The notes beneath the pieces were generated by a model, which was not told the origin of the DNA, searched no databases, and was given only the letters and a program-made list of their open reading frames with translations. Of a DNA stretch of 64,000 bases, positions 24,395-36,529 are shown one piece after another. The stretch covers positions 1,769,575 through 1,833,574 of the forward strand of contig JABBOT010000033.1 of assembly GCA_016165875.1 (NCBI GenBank). Reading direction: 5' to 3'. Each line of letters starts with the position of its first letter. Position 1 is the first letter of the stretch. This stretch comes from Acanthopleura granulata (taxonomy: Eukaryota; Mollusca; Polyplacophora; Chitonida; Chitonidae). The position numbers and the translations under genes were made by a program.

Positions 24395-24800
24395 GTCCAT
24401 ATCCTTGCAAACGCTTTTTCTCCAGAACAGTTCAGCTGAAGTTTCCAAAACTTACACTACAATTACACACTGAGATAAAGAAGAACCCTATGGATTTTTA
24501 GCGACCTTGACTTTTTTTCTCAAGGTCATTGGAGTCATTTAAGTTAACTTCTTGTAAACGCTCTATCTCTAGAACGCCTTCACCAACGTTCACCAAACTT
24601 ACACCACACTTGCACTTCAGCGTGAGGAAAGACAATATTGAGTTTCGGCGGCCTTGACCCCTTTGTTCAAGGTCATTGGGATCAATTAAGTTAAATTTTA
24701 TGAAAGGCCTGTGAACGCTCTAACTCTTGAACCGTTTGTCCAAAGTACCAACACAATTTTCTGGGTCATTATAATCCTTTAAGTCAAATTTTTCGAATGG
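24395..24800. repeat. About 150-bp tandem repeat, 2.6 copies
   Basis: AACGCT...CTAGAAC starts recur at 24409, 24556 and 24713. Each unit has ACTTACAC, a GACCTTGAC/CAAGGTCATTGG pair and AAGTTAA. The inverted GACCTTGA / TCAAGGTC elements give each unit a small stem. It interrupts the 19-27 kb long-unit array. Confidence 0.8.
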
Positions 24801-24892
24801 CTAGTGTTAAACATAATATGTCTTGGAATTTGTATCTATTCGCTACATTGTGTATGTGCTTAAGGCCGATGTTTTATGTGCATTTCACGGTA

Positions 24893-25153
24893 TTTTTATT
24901 TATTTTGACTGATATTTAACGCCGTACTCAGGAATATTTCACATACGACGGCGGCCACCATTATGGCGGAGGGAAAACGGGCAGTGCACCGAGGAAACCC
25001 ACGACCATCCTCAGGTTGCTTGCAGACCTTCCCACGCAAGACCGGAGAGGAAGCCAGCCGTGGCTGGACTTGAACTCAGAGACAGCATTGGTGGGAGCCT
25101 CCTGGGAGATTGCGGCGCGCTGGCACGCTAGCCCCTTCGGCCACGGAGGCCCC
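24893..25153 (-). mobile_element. Full-length SINE
   Basis: On the minus strand: head GGGGCCTCCGTGGCCGAAGG, box B GAGTTCAAGTCC, body, 3' end CTGAGTACGGCGTTAAATAT and AAAT tail. Together with 25369-25578 it forms a head-to-head pair. Confidence 0.85.
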
Positions 25154-25368
25154 AGTTTCCTATAATTTCTATTTTAAAAGTTTATTGACTACATACAGTA
25201 ATTAACGAATTCATCACATCAGCCGTGGCTATAACTGAACAAATTTGACAACTGTTTCAGACAAATGATTAAAATGAAAAACAAAATAGAATGACGGAAA
25301 CCTGAAATAAACCTCCGTTTACCGATGTTCCTCTAAACGTATATCCTTCACACATTCATAGCGCAGCG

Positions 25369-25578
25369 CAATGACCCAGAAGCGTCTCACCAATGCGGTC
25401 GCTGTGAGTTCATGTCCAGCTCATTCTGGTTTGCTTTCCGGGCGTCGGTGAGAAAGTCTGTCAGCAGCCTGCTGATTGCCATGGGTTCCCCCTGGCTCTG
25501 TCCGGTTTCCTTCTACCATAATGCTGGCCGCCGTTGTATAATTGAAATATTCTTCAGTACGGTGTGAAACATCAATGA
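25369..25578 (+). mobile_element. SINE, head partly missing
   Basis: From GCGCAATGACCCAGAAGC through CCAATGCGGTCGCTGTGAGT and the body to TTCAGTACGGTGTGAAACAT. The tail is lost. Confidence 0.75.
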
Positions 25579-27544
25579 CTGCCGGAGTGGAATTACCGAA
25601 ACAAACGCCAGTGTATATTGTGTCAGGAGACATAGAGTAGGCTGGGTATGGTTTAACGTTGTAAATTCCCAATAAGTACATCTCCAGTGCTCCAACCTCA
25701 TCGTCGGTCATGGTGTCGTCTTTGCAGTTACCTCATAAAGCCAAGGAAAAATATTCCACAGACGTTAATTGAAGCTTTCCCTTGTAGGAAACTGGTTAAA
25801 CATCAGCAGAGAATTACATGAGACGATCATGTAACAGCCAATTTAAACGAAAGAGTTAATCACGCTTTAAATGGGAGGAACGCTTTAAATCCAAGGAAAT
25901 TGCCAACATTCCGTCACAAATGCTTTTCAAAGGCTTGAATCAGGTAGCATGAAGAATCATGCTCAGTCCTCTACGTGTATAGTTCTGGTCTTCAACTTTG
26001 CTACGAGAACCTATATAACATCGCCTCCAATCAACATCCCGATTGCATTGCAACTTGCCAACGTAGGGAATAACATCGCGCTCATCAACAAATTAATGTA
26101 TTGTTTGAAATCTGTGGTATAAAAAGCATGCTAAGGTAAAGCCGAGTACAGGACTCCTAAGCAAGTTGCACATCAGTAGTGTGTTCAATCCTAGCCTTTG
26201 GCAGGCAAGTGTATTGTTTTGCCAATCTCTAATATTTGTATTTCACCAATATGTTATACACTCAACTCAGTCAGCTCATTAAATCAGAGTAAGAAAGGTT
26301 GGAAAGTACACCAGTGATGTGCCAAATGACTACTTAACTCCTTGAACGTTGGTTTGCTCTACCCATAAGATTCGCTGCCGCAGTGAAACTTGAATCAATA
26401 AGTTAATCAAGCAGTCAATCAAACATTCAGTCAACGTTAATCTGTTTCTGTTTTTTGAAATTAGACGTCCCTGACCATGCAATAACTGACAGTTTCGTCT
26501 CGTGGGTCATATCTATGTTGTAACAAATATCGCAAGTGATCTAAATAATAACATAATACGCTGAAGGAAACCCTGAAATAAATCTCCCTTTACCCATGTT
26601 TGACGTAATGTATTTCTTTCAAGCATCCATCACATCCAAAACGTATCCACCACCATATCTTGCTTTTATGGCTGACTCTTTGATTTCATTTTTATTAGTG
26701 CTAGAAAGAACAGAGTAGGATTTTGTCTGGCTGGATGGAATGAAAAAATGCCTGTCTCGTCAGTGGTCTTACATAGACGCCATTATCATTGGAGGATTTA
26801 TTGAGATATACTGTTTCCGGACTACTGATGATGAACTTTTCTGGGACTCGCTGAGTGCTCATTCGGTGGTGGATTTATCCTTTATGGGAGAACCGCTCTA
26901 ATACAGCGTTGTGTTCAATACATCCAATAACTCAGATGCCTGACATTATCTCAAGTACAATGGCTGCTCAAGCGGAATGGATGTAACAAACGACAATATA
27001 TTTTGTGAAGAGAGGCAGAGTAGACTTGATGTTGTCTGACATTATGGAGAAGGATTTAGGAGAAGTACGTCTCCTGTCCGCTTGTCTGACAATCTGTAAC
27101 ATGGGTCATATATCATCGGAAGTCTAAGGAAAACACTCTAGTTGTAGGTTAGGTTAGAGGAAAAAAGTGTACTAGGCAAAATTCATTGGACGCAGTGAAT
27201 TGCAAGAAAAAATGAAATGGAGATCATGATCCGTTTCAACGGCATGTACCTCTGGTGATATGCTGTAAGGTGCAAGAGTTTATTACTGAATCGCATCTCC
27301 CTTGTTTAAGTATTCAAGTCCGGTCATAAACAAAAGGTTTTCTACTGGGACTGGGGCCTTTTTTTTCTTTCTATCATCATGCTCTGCAATTTTAAGGGGT
27401 GGATTATGGATTTGTTGCCTACTAGAGAAACGACACCAACCTCCATAGAGGACTAGAGCCTTAAAACATCTTTCTAGAATGACTGATCATGTAGATTATA
27501 ACCATGATAATAGCGTAAACCTACCTATCCATCATGAGCTGGAC

Positions 27545-27803
27545 TTATTTATGTATTTATTTATTTGATTGGTGTATTGGTGATTGGAGTATTTCACTTA
27601 TACGACCTCGGCCGGCGCTATGGTGACAGGAAACCGGGCAAAGCCAGGAGGAAACCCACAGCCATCCGGAGGCTGCTTACAGATCTTCCACCGTACGCCG
27701 TAGAGGAAGCCAGCATGAGCTGGACTTGAACTCACAGCGGCCACATTGGTGGGGAGGCTGCTGGGTCATTAGCGCGCGAACCAACTGAGCCATGGAGACC
27801 CCC
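27545..27803 (-). mobile_element. Full-length SINE
   Basis: Minus-strand head GGTCTCCATGGCTCAGTTGG (box A intact), box B GAGTTCAAGTCCAGC, body, degenerated 3' end and a long AAAT tail. Confidence 0.85.
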
Positions 27804-28041
27804 GTCAAGAGCTTGAGGCTGCGGGCGAACCGTCAGTCAGCTTAAATATAACAGGATCACATACATATATAGATGTGATATGGAGATGGAAATATAGAAC
27901 GGCAAGACCTGGTGCATCAAAGACTGATTATACAGATGGCTTACCTTGTATAAATGGACAGTCTGCTTAAGGACAAGGATATCTAAGATCAAGTGGTCAC
28001 GATAAATACGCATCCTAAATAAAAACTTTATCCAATGAAAT

Positions 28042-28170
28042 GGGATATACACAACCACAGCACAGGGAGTAAAACCAGGGCAGTGACAGTTGGCAACTTG
28101 CCACACGTATTAGGTGAAATCCGGCTTCTTCAGTTAGGCTCTTATTCTAACTGTTCATGTAAGTATTTAA
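28042..28170 (+). repeat. About 140-bp dispersed repeat, copy 1
   Basis: Ordered motifs: ACAGCACAGGGAGTAAAACC, GTTGGCAACTTGCCACACG, GGTGAAATCCGG, CAGTTAGGCTCTTATTCTAA, CTGTTCATGTAAGTATTTAA. The family has no clear coding capacity or polymerase III boxes; its class is unknown. Confidence 0.75.
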
Positions 28171-28589
28171 AACTCGTTCCGTTCTCGCACATGGCTCGGC
28201 TTAACCAGAATAAGGTAGAAAAAGGTGCGGTGATGTTCGGTGATACTTAATGCACTAATCTAGAGCCACTCAGAAAGCTGTGTTGTCGCCACATCCAATA
28301 CGCTGGATGAACTCAAAGCAAAGTGGCCACACCTCTCGGCTGTGTGTCTGTCTGTATGTTGGAGTGTCGGTCGGTAAAGTTTTTGACACCCTTCATATAT
28401 CTCTAGCTCAATATTAGTCACTGTACTCACAACTAGCAGAAGTGCACGGCGATCACGGAATTTTCTTAAATGCAGCTATTTCAGAAAGTATCGTGTTGCG
28501 GCTAACACTGAAAACGTAAACATTTGCCGAATTTTTATGCTCTTTTATCCATACTGTTAAAGCAAAAGCGTACACAAGAGAAGTGTAAA

Positions 28590-28745
28590 TGCAGTATAAA
28601 AGACTACAGCATAGAGAGTTAAACGAGAGCAGCGACGACAATGTCATAGTTGGAAACTGGTCACACGTTACCTGTAAAATCTAGCCTCTTTTCAATTTAC
28701 CTCAGTTAAGGTTTTATTCTAACTGTGCATGTAAGTGTTTAAGAA
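28590..28745 (+). repeat. About 140-bp dispersed repeat, copy 2
   Basis: GTATAAAAGACTACAGCATA, GTTGGAAACTGGTCACACGT, TTTTATTCTAACTGTGCATG. The region after it (CTGTGTTGTCATCACATTCA, 28789) repeats sequence after copy 1 (CTGTGTTGTCGCCACATCCA, 28279), so the duplicated block is longer than the core. Confidence 0.75.
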
Positions 28746-28904
28746 ATAACAAACTACACATTCTTCTCTGGTGTAGAATTGCTCAAAATGCTGTGTTGTC
28801 ATCACATTCAACATATCGACACTAAAACATGAAACCAATGCAAAGGGACCGGGAATCGTGGATTGCTTAGTCCACCACAAGAATTCCGGCTGATACAGGA
28901 ATTC

Positions 28905-29060
28905 AATATAAAAGCTCACTGCACAGAGGGCAAAACTGGAGTAGCGACAACAGTGTGATAGTTGGCAAATGGTCACATGTCACCGGTAAAATCCAGTCTC
29001 TTGTGAATTTACCTCAGCCAGGGTTTTATTTTCACTGTCCATGTAACAGTTAAAGAAGTA
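28905..29060 (+). repeat. About 140-bp dispersed repeat, copy 3
   Basis: AATATAAAAGCTCACTGCAC, GTTGGCAAATGGTCACATGT, GTAAAATCCAGTCTC, GGGTTTTATTTTCACTGTCC. It lies about 310 bp after copy 2, making a local cluster. Confidence 0.75.
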
Positions 29061-29861
29061 ACAACCTTCAGACTCCAAGCAGTATGACTTAACAACGTCC
29101 ATATATATACGTATGATATACATAGACTAATGTATTTGACAAATTACTCGTGCTTGTTCTGGCGAACATGTTACATATCACATAAAATCGCGTGTAGCCA
29201 GATACCCTGGGGATTCTGCGTATTTTAGTGTTTTATATCATAGAGTGCTTAATTTGCCAAAAATAAGTGTGTCAGCTCATTTGTATATCCCGTGTGTGGC
29301 ACAATGATACATTTGACTGGCTGCCAGTGGATGCATGTGTGACGTGTCAACATTTAGTATCGCCCATCCAGTACAAAGGTTTAGCAGTCCAGAAAATCAT
29401 GGAATAATAAATTTTTCACTAAGGCCCGAGGAAGAGTGACGCCTTGGCAACCCACAGTTCCAGGGATTTAGCCCACCGTCGTTTACGGCATATTGTTTCA
29501 AAGACCAGGCGAGAATGCATGCCAAAGCATTCTCCCCAGTCCATATGTACGTGGCACATGTGGGCCAAATAGACGAAAGAACCAGGTACTGAAGTCCGTG
29601 AAAAGAACTTAACCTGTTGCTGTTGGAAGAAGGGTTAGTCCTTCATCTGTTACTCTATATTATTATTATATTTGATGTTTTGCTGAAATGGGAAATATCG
29701 CCATAAGCCTGATAATCCCATCACTGTAATGTGGTGAGTGTTTTATGATAACTGAAACAAATTGCCAAAGGTCTTCCGTTGCATGTTGGGAAAGCTAGCA
29801 GTTTGCCACACGACGGGGATTTCCGCTGGGTAAACCAGTTTACCCCACCATAATCTATGCG

Positions 29862-29945
29862 TCGAAACCGACAGTTGTATACAAGCCATCTTCCAAAATG
29901 GGGATTCCGGGTCAATAATCGCAAGACCACTTTCCGAAAGCAAAA
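29862..29945 (+). repeat. Dispersed repeat copy (GTCAATAATCGCAAGACCA family)
   Basis: GCGTCGAAACCGACAGTTGT and GGGTCAATAATCGCAAGACC, matching 11251-11330. Confidence 0.6.
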
Positions 29946-30920
29946 AATAACTTTGACTCCCATCGTGCAACAAAGAAAACAGATTGACATGGCGTTAAGC
30001 AATCAAATGTATCAATAAACAAACAAACAAATAAATAAACAATTGGAAGAATGCCTTGAATTTCGGTAATCCGTAACACCAATTTAGCTAAATGTTATTA
30101 CGTAGTTTTATAGCAAAAAGAGTAGTGTATTTCAATTCCGAGCGAGCATTACATCATTTTCCTTCTACTGTTTGAGATCAATAACGGAAACGGCGTTCTT
30201 GGACTCTCTTCTTCTATTAAATTGCACCGAACGACATCGAGGTATAAATCGAGATAATACAAATCCGATTGCTAAAAGATGATTTCCTAGAGGATGTCGT
30301 CTTAAGAAAAGGAACACCCTTAAAGCCCCGTGCATAAGAGATGACGGCATTATGATGGAGTCTGTGAGGAAGCCACCAGTTTCTAATCTCTATTGATTGT
30401 TGTGATCCTATAGCTTTAATGGAAAGAGAAATGTGGAACAGTGGAATCCGATTTAGCAGATATGCACAAATCTACCTTCGCTTTAAACATGATATGATGA
30501 AGATTTTCACTTGAAGTTGGCCACTGGCAATGCAAAAGATGGGCAGCTTTCTGCTGTTATTTAATTTGAGCACCTTCGAGACTAATGCGTATGACCGGGG
30601 TTTTCCCGTTGAGATATGAAACAAAATAGATCACATGGTTAACCCCAAAGCACTGTATCTTTCGCTTGTCAGAAAGAAATTGGACATCATTATGACTGAA
30701 TCTGTATGCTACCTAAACCTTTATATGAATTTCACTCCAGTTCTAAGCAAGCTATGTGTGAAAAGAAAGAACTGTGGGAAATTCCGGGAGGTAACCGTGT
30801 CTTCAGTGTAACATGGAGCTGGTACTGGTATAACCTGTTCTGTGCACGCTTACTATTGCATACTCAGTCCCTGTGGATCATCCCTAGGCATCAACAAAAA
30901 TAAAACCTTCCTATCTATTC

Positions 30921-31038
30921 TGGGTTCGTACATGGGAAGATCTGCCAAGAACCTGGGGTTGTCGTCGCCTTTTCCCCGGGGTCTGTCTAGTATGAGTGGA
31001 GTATTCTTGAGTACGGCGTAAAACACCAATCAAATAAT
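30921..31038 (+). mobile_element. SINE, 5'-truncated copy
   Basis: Body remnant (CATGGGAAGATCTGCCAAGA) and a perfectly kept 3' end TTGAGTACGGCGTAAAACAC; the AAAT tail is short. Confidence 0.75.
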
Positions 31039-32629
31039 TTTTAGAAAATGTAATCTTTGTAGACTGAAATGGTAATACTGGTCTGTTCTTTGAATTGCTT
31101 TTAAATGTCGTTCTTCAACTGCCCATGGTAATCTGTGGTCACAGTGGGGAATTACATAGAGCACGGCACTAGATACCAAAACGAAACCATTGAAGTCCAA
31201 CTATATACCATATAATTTGTATTTAATACTCTACCAGAAACGATCATGTATTACACGCTTGCAATTATTTCTATTCATAGCTGTGGTTCTTTTCAATCTC
31301 CACAGTATGGTTTCCGGTGCAGTTGTGCCAAGTTATAGATGAACACCATACCAGTGATTTACTTGGCTCGTCACAGCTGCGTTGGTAAATAAAGAATCGG
31401 ACTGGCTTATGCGCAAGGGTGGATGCTCGCGTTAAAAATGGATTATCTCGTCCTCCGGGGCAATTGTATGCGTCTCTTTAGGCTGAAATTCGACTAACAA
31501 ATCAGCAGGTACACTCCACTTAATAACCCTTCCGGTCAATGCATATCACCAGTGCAATACGGTACCATGTTTAATTGTTACCTTATTAAATGAGGTAAAA
31601 TAAAGCTTACCTGTAAAAATGTGAAATGAGGATGAAATAGGATTAATTGGCAAAAAATGAAATAAGAAAGCAAAAAAAAAAGGGAAATTTGGCTTTGTTT
31701 TGTTATTGACGGCTAATGATTTGCAAAGCAGATACAGAATGTTTTAAACTTGCATCTGTGCACTATGTTCAGATTGCTGTTGCTACTACACAGTTCTAAA
31801 AGTTCTTAATTTACTCGGATATATCTAAGATTTTTTCCCACAGTTGTCATTTCAGCCATAAAACACCAATGGTATTAAAAACGCGGGATCCATATAGGCT
31901 TCACATATTACTTTACAGAGTCAACTTACGGCCACTGTGACCGTTTTTTGCGTAAAAACGCTTGGCAGCATGTTGCCAGGACTTTTACCTGTACCAAAAT
32001 TTTATAACAGTGTGGCTAACGACGTGAAGGCGCAGCTGGTCTCTGCGAGGGACGCTACATGGTGCTATTATACGTTGTAGCCCTGCATCACAACGCGACC
32101 GCACAGATCATAGAAATACTGACAAAGAACGCATCGATTACCCCGCTCCTCTTTGTGAGCTTACAGGCCGGAGATTCCAAGGTGATTAGGTAAATCCCTC
32201 ACTGCAGTGGTATGGTGAGCTGGTCCCATGTGGTGTTTTGGCAACATCACAGCTTCCGTCTCGCACAGGGATTCCAGAAACACCTTGGCCCCATGCTGTT
32301 TTCGCAGCAAAATGGCATCTGCGTCGATTTTAGTCCCGTCTGCACTATAATCCGGCAAAACATTACCATCTGACCACACACCTTATCACTTTGACCTCTC
32401 GGTGAACTCCTCTATCACGCTCTCCGTGTCTTTATGGTAATTTTAGTTCTTATTGTATTAAAGAATATTTTTACAGACGTTACAGAGATAAGGTTGATAA
32501 ATGAATGGAATCGAGTATAGATCATTAGGAAACCACCGCACCCGAAAAGTCATCTGACAAAGTTGTATACTTAAAGCCGCAGCTAATCCAGACAAGCAAG
32601 CAATAGCTAGAACATTTGGCTGTAAATTT

Positions 32630-32760
32630 TATTCATTTATTTCATTGCAGTTTTACACTCTACTCAAGAATGTTTCACCCATGCGATGGCGGTCATCATC
32701 ATGTCGAATAGAAACTGGAGAGTGACTCGGGGAAACCATAGGCCATCCAAAGCTTATTGC
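32630..32760 (-). mobile_element. SINE 3'-half copy
   Basis: Minus-strand body and 3' end (GGGTGAAACATTCTTGAGTA) with a short tail; the head is missing. Confidence 0.65.
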
Positions 32761-33064
32761 CCCCCAAAGTAAAAAAAAAGTACGACGCGTAAATGAAGTA
32801 TTCCACAGAAACTTATACGCCAATGAATCAAAATGGAATCCTTTCATTCTTTGCGTCTGCGCTAATTGGTCGTCGAGGATAATTTCGTTCTGAAAGGGAA
32901 ATATTCCACAAAAATGAAGTTATGTTGAGTGACTAGACCATTGAAAACTATATCTTAAAATACCGTCACTGACGTTTTAATACACATTACCAATATGGTC
33001 CATAAAAAAACCCAAAACATTTGAGTGTATTCTATCTGATGATAAAAATCTTTTAAAATTTCTG

Positions 33065-33140
33065 AGTGATTTTCAGACACAGTTTTTAATTGTCTTTCTA
33101 CTCAACTTAGGTAATTTTTGTGTGGTCTTTGGCTTTCAGT
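33065..33140 (+). repeat. Dispersed repeat shared with about 3350-3420
   Basis: Second copy of the short dispersed repeat; class unknown. Confidence 0.55.
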
Positions 33141-33320
33141 GTTAAGGTTTAAATGTTATAGAATATATCCGCTGAATTACACTGTGATAGATGTTAGACC
33201 CTAAACCTTGCCCTGGCAGACGAGAGGTTTGGCCTTCCCTGGCATAATCGGACTCAATCTCCATTCGAATTACACCTAGAGGGCAAAATCACTTTCACCA
33301 ATACGGCACTCTAATATATG

Positions 33321-33576
33321 TTTATTTATTTGATTGCTGTTTTACACCGTACTCACTTATATTTCACTTATATACGACGGCGGCCAGTATAATGGTGGGA
33401 GGAAATCGAGCAGAGCCCGGGGAAACCCACGGACTGCCGCGGGTTGCTGGCAGGCCCTCCAACGTACGGTCGGAGAGGAAGCCAGGATGAGATGGACTTG
33501 AACTCACAGCGACCGCATTCACCAGGGTCATTACGCCGCGCTGGGGCGCTACCTTCCGTCGGCCATGCAAGCCTCC
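33321..33576 (-). mobile_element. Full-length SINE
   Basis: Minus-strand head GGAGGCTTGCATGGCCGACG, box B GAGTTCAAGTCCATC, body and AAAT tail. It forms a head-to-head pair with 33788-33991. Confidence 0.85.
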
Positions 33577-33787
33577 GACTTTATTAAACTGAAGTAGTTC
33601 GACATAGTTCATCACATATTTCCCCTATGACGAGAACAACGAAAGCTGTTGCCCGAGAATTGAATTGAACCCCCGACTTCATTCACCATTCCTTAGACGT
33701 TTCCTTCAACACCCTCTGATGTTGTTTTCCAACAATGTTCAAACAATTTTAGGAGCCTCCTTGACAGAGGTGGTCAGCATGTTTAGG

Positions 33788-33991
33788 CAGCTCAATGAGC
33801 CAGGGGACTCCCTCCAATGCAGTCGCTGTGGTTTCATGCTCAGCTCATGCTGGCTCTCTGTTCAACCGCACGTGGGAATGTTTGCCACCTGCCTGGGCTT
33901 CCCCTGTCCCTACCTGGTTTCCTCTATAATGCTGTCAGCCGTTGTGTCAGTGAAATGTTCTTGAGTACGGCTTAAAACATCCATCAAATAA
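33788..33991 (+). mobile_element. SINE, diverged head
   Basis: From GCAGCTCAATGAGCCAGGGG and CCAATGCAGTCGCTGTGG through the body to TTGAGTACGGCTTAAAACAT and CAAATAAA. Confidence 0.75.
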
Positions 33992-34389
33992 AGTTTTAAA
34001 AATTCAACAAATTTCACACTTTATTTGTCAGAGTCATTTTCTTTTGTTTTTCCAACGTGAAGCCATGAGAAGCTGCCATTTCTTCAATAGGGGATATTTC
34101 AACATAACTGTAAGTCCATCCTGACATCAAATGATGACGACCGACAAAGGTGATATTTACTAAAATCACACTGTTTTGCAGCCCCCGGGAAGTTCCCGCT
34201 TTGTGCTTTGGGCCAGTAATGTCTAAACACCTTCAAATTCCTGTCACCGTAACGGAACAGTGTCTTATAGGATGGGAACATGTCCTAACGCGGTTTACCA
34301 TTATCCAGGATCATTAAAAATGAGTACATTTATGTAGTAAGCCATGTCTGCTTCCTACATCGAGAAGAGACTGCATTGAGTAATGAAAC

Positions 34390-34540
34390 AGACTACAGAG
34401 CGTAGAGAGTAAAACCAGAGCAATGACGAATGTCAACTCTAAGAGTTGGCAAATGGTCACACGTTACGGGTGAAATCCGGTCTCCTGTTAGTGTACCTTT
34501 TATACAGTTCAAACATCCTACAAAGTAACAACATGCTCCC
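34390..34540 (+). repeat. About 140-bp dispersed repeat, copy 4
   Basis: GACTACAGAGCGTAGAGAGT, GTTGGCAAATGGTCACACGT, GTGAAATCCGGTCTCCTG. Downstream AAAGTAACAACATG resembles the flank after copy 3. Confidence 0.75.
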
Positions 34541-34726
34541 TCCCAACACCATGACTAAAGCAAATTTAGGTACACAATTACACCTCTTTTTTGCGGCTCT
34601 AAGAAAGTGTAGCTAGCCTACTGCAAGAAAGAAAATGTATTATCAAATAATGTGTGATGATCAAACACAAGGGTGTAATGGAATACTACAGACTGATGTG
34701 AACTTGTATTTCAGATGTTCCGAAGT

Positions 34727-34782
34727 GGTACATGCTACATGGTACATGCTACGTGGTGCATGCTACGTAGTACTTGCTACGT
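34727..34782. repeat. 14-bp tandem repeat, four copies
   Basis: Four units of GGTACATGCTACGT with one to two changes each. Each unit holds ACATGCTACGT-like partial palindromes. Confidence 0.9.
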
Positions 34783-35765
34783 GGTTTTAGAAAAACAAAT
34801 ATTATCATTATAAGTTCTATTTTTATATGTATTGTATTGTTAACAAAGTGTAGGAGGAGAGAAGACACATAATAAGTGTTGCCACAGGTAATTAAATATT
34901 CAAGAATCCGCGTATTTACAAAGTTATTTGCTTCATTATATAATAGAGTAGATCCAAACAACAAGAAGGATCCATTTCTACAAAGCTGTCTTGATAGACT
35001 TGCTATATCCGGGATCCTTTAGGAATCAATAAATCAATGACTGACGTCTAACGCTGTGTTGGCAGTTTTTCCAGCCATATCGACAGAAGAACGGGTTTTT
35101 CTTAGACTAAGATGCCGTTAAACAAATGGCTTCATTACTGAATATTTAAAGTCTTACAAAAGAAATACTTCTTCTTAAGATACCTGTACAATGTTTTTTT
35201 TTCGTTTTTTGTTTTTTTTTTTTTGTGAAGGGAAGACAGAAAAAGCACAGACATAGAGAGAGACGAACCACTTCAATCATCAACAGTGATGGCTGGTATA
35301 AAATATTCAAAGAAAATACCGATACAAAAAAGTGAGAACATACCACCTCACTGGTTGTCAGGTATAAAATAATGAGTGCAGCAAATAAGCATTTAAGCAC
35401 CAGTAGGAAGAAAATTGAAGACAGTAACCGAAATTGTCCTTACTCTTGTTTTTTTTTTTTTATATTTTTAAATGTTATCTATTGGAAATTTGTCACAGGA
35501 GACGCGAGTTAGACAGTTTGCAGATGAAAAGTCTAAAGATGACTAAACGGATTGTTTCGGAGTCAGTCTGGACTGAGAAAATAAACAGAAGGAAAACGAC
35601 GCCGCATCGAATACTTGACCGTGTTTTGTGACAAAATATCTGTTACACAGAGTTAATAGACCGCAAACTCTAAAAATGACGGATTTTAGTCTCACTTAAG
35701 AAAGTAAGCAGAAGGAAAACGACACAGACATCGCGAACCTGACAGTTTTTTGTGGCTAAGAATGC

Positions 35766-36010
35766 TTTATTTATTTATCTATTTGGTTATCGTTTTACAC
35801 CATACTCAAGAATGTTTCACTTATACGACGGCGGCCAGCATTATGGTGGGAGAAAATCGGGAAGAATGCGGTGGAAACCCACGACCATCTACAGGCTGGC
35901 CTTCCCTTGAACGGCTGGAGAGGATCCATGAGCTGGACTTGAGCTCACAGCGACCGCATTGTTGACAGGCACAGGGTTATAACGGGGCGCTACCCCGACG
36001 GCCACAAGGC
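35766..36010 (-). mobile_element. Nearly full-length SINE
   Basis: Minus-strand head GTGGCCGTCGGGGTAGCGCC, box-B segment GAGCTCAAGTCCAGC, body and AAAT tail. Confidence 0.8.
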
Positions 36011-36529
36011 TGTGAAAAAATGAGATAAAAATAAGAAAAAACAACAACAACAACAAAAACATTCAACATTCTGGCATGAACGAAAACGAGTGGAATCAGC
36101 ACACTGTGAGAATAGGCTGTATGGGGAAAGTGTACATATAGTATCTATGTTGAACAGGTATCTGAAGAAATAAGCAGCATAACTGTTTAAAGCGCACATA
36201 CCAGGAATTTGAGACAAGCCAACATAAGTCGTTTATGAAACAACCCTCGACAGCCTCGAATAATTCGGCAAACTTTGTGTAATTTTCTGCAAGCCAGAGG
36301 ATCGATCATACCTCGAAAATCACAAACTGAGGCAAACGCACACGAAGGCTTGGGCAAATACGCAAGAATATTGGAGATAAACGGAATCCCCAGCTTATCT
36401 TAACGTCTTTATTGTTACAACATAGGAATGAATCGCCATGTGCCTTTGTTTATGCCGGGTAAGACCCGTTATATGCATACGCGCTGATGCACCACTGCTG
36501 TAACAGGCGCGCATATCCGGAATAAGATT

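Larger units (their letters stand above)
19190..27300. repeat. Array of diverged long units (spacing from about 0.9 kb), interrupted by insertions
   Basis: The same ordered landmarks recur, much diverged. (a) GACAATCTCTTGTGATAATG at about 20035 matches GACAATCTCTTCCGTGATCA at about 21268, with weaker forms at about 22170, 23800 and 27090. (b) GAGCAGAAACGCTCGCAGAC (22227) matches AGAAAACGCTCTCAGACGG (21320). (c) GAATTACCAGAGGCGATGAT (21402) matches GCATTACCAGAGGCAATGAC (23942) and GAATTACAAAAGACGAAGAC (20169). (d) GCCATTGTGGACAACTGATT (20361) matches GATCATTGTGGACAACCGAT (21859). (e) CCTGAAATAAACCTCCGTTT (25302) matches CCTGAAATAAATCTCCCTTT (26573). Most units also hold a fossil SINE-like 3' end (for example 19345-19400, 23130-23185, 24290-24345). 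No unit encodes a convincing protein. Confidence 0.7.

Noticed and set aside
25421..25711. Overlapping minus-strand ORFs of 96 and 62 codons
   Set aside because: They run antisense through a SINE into a long-array unit; no protein family is suggested.
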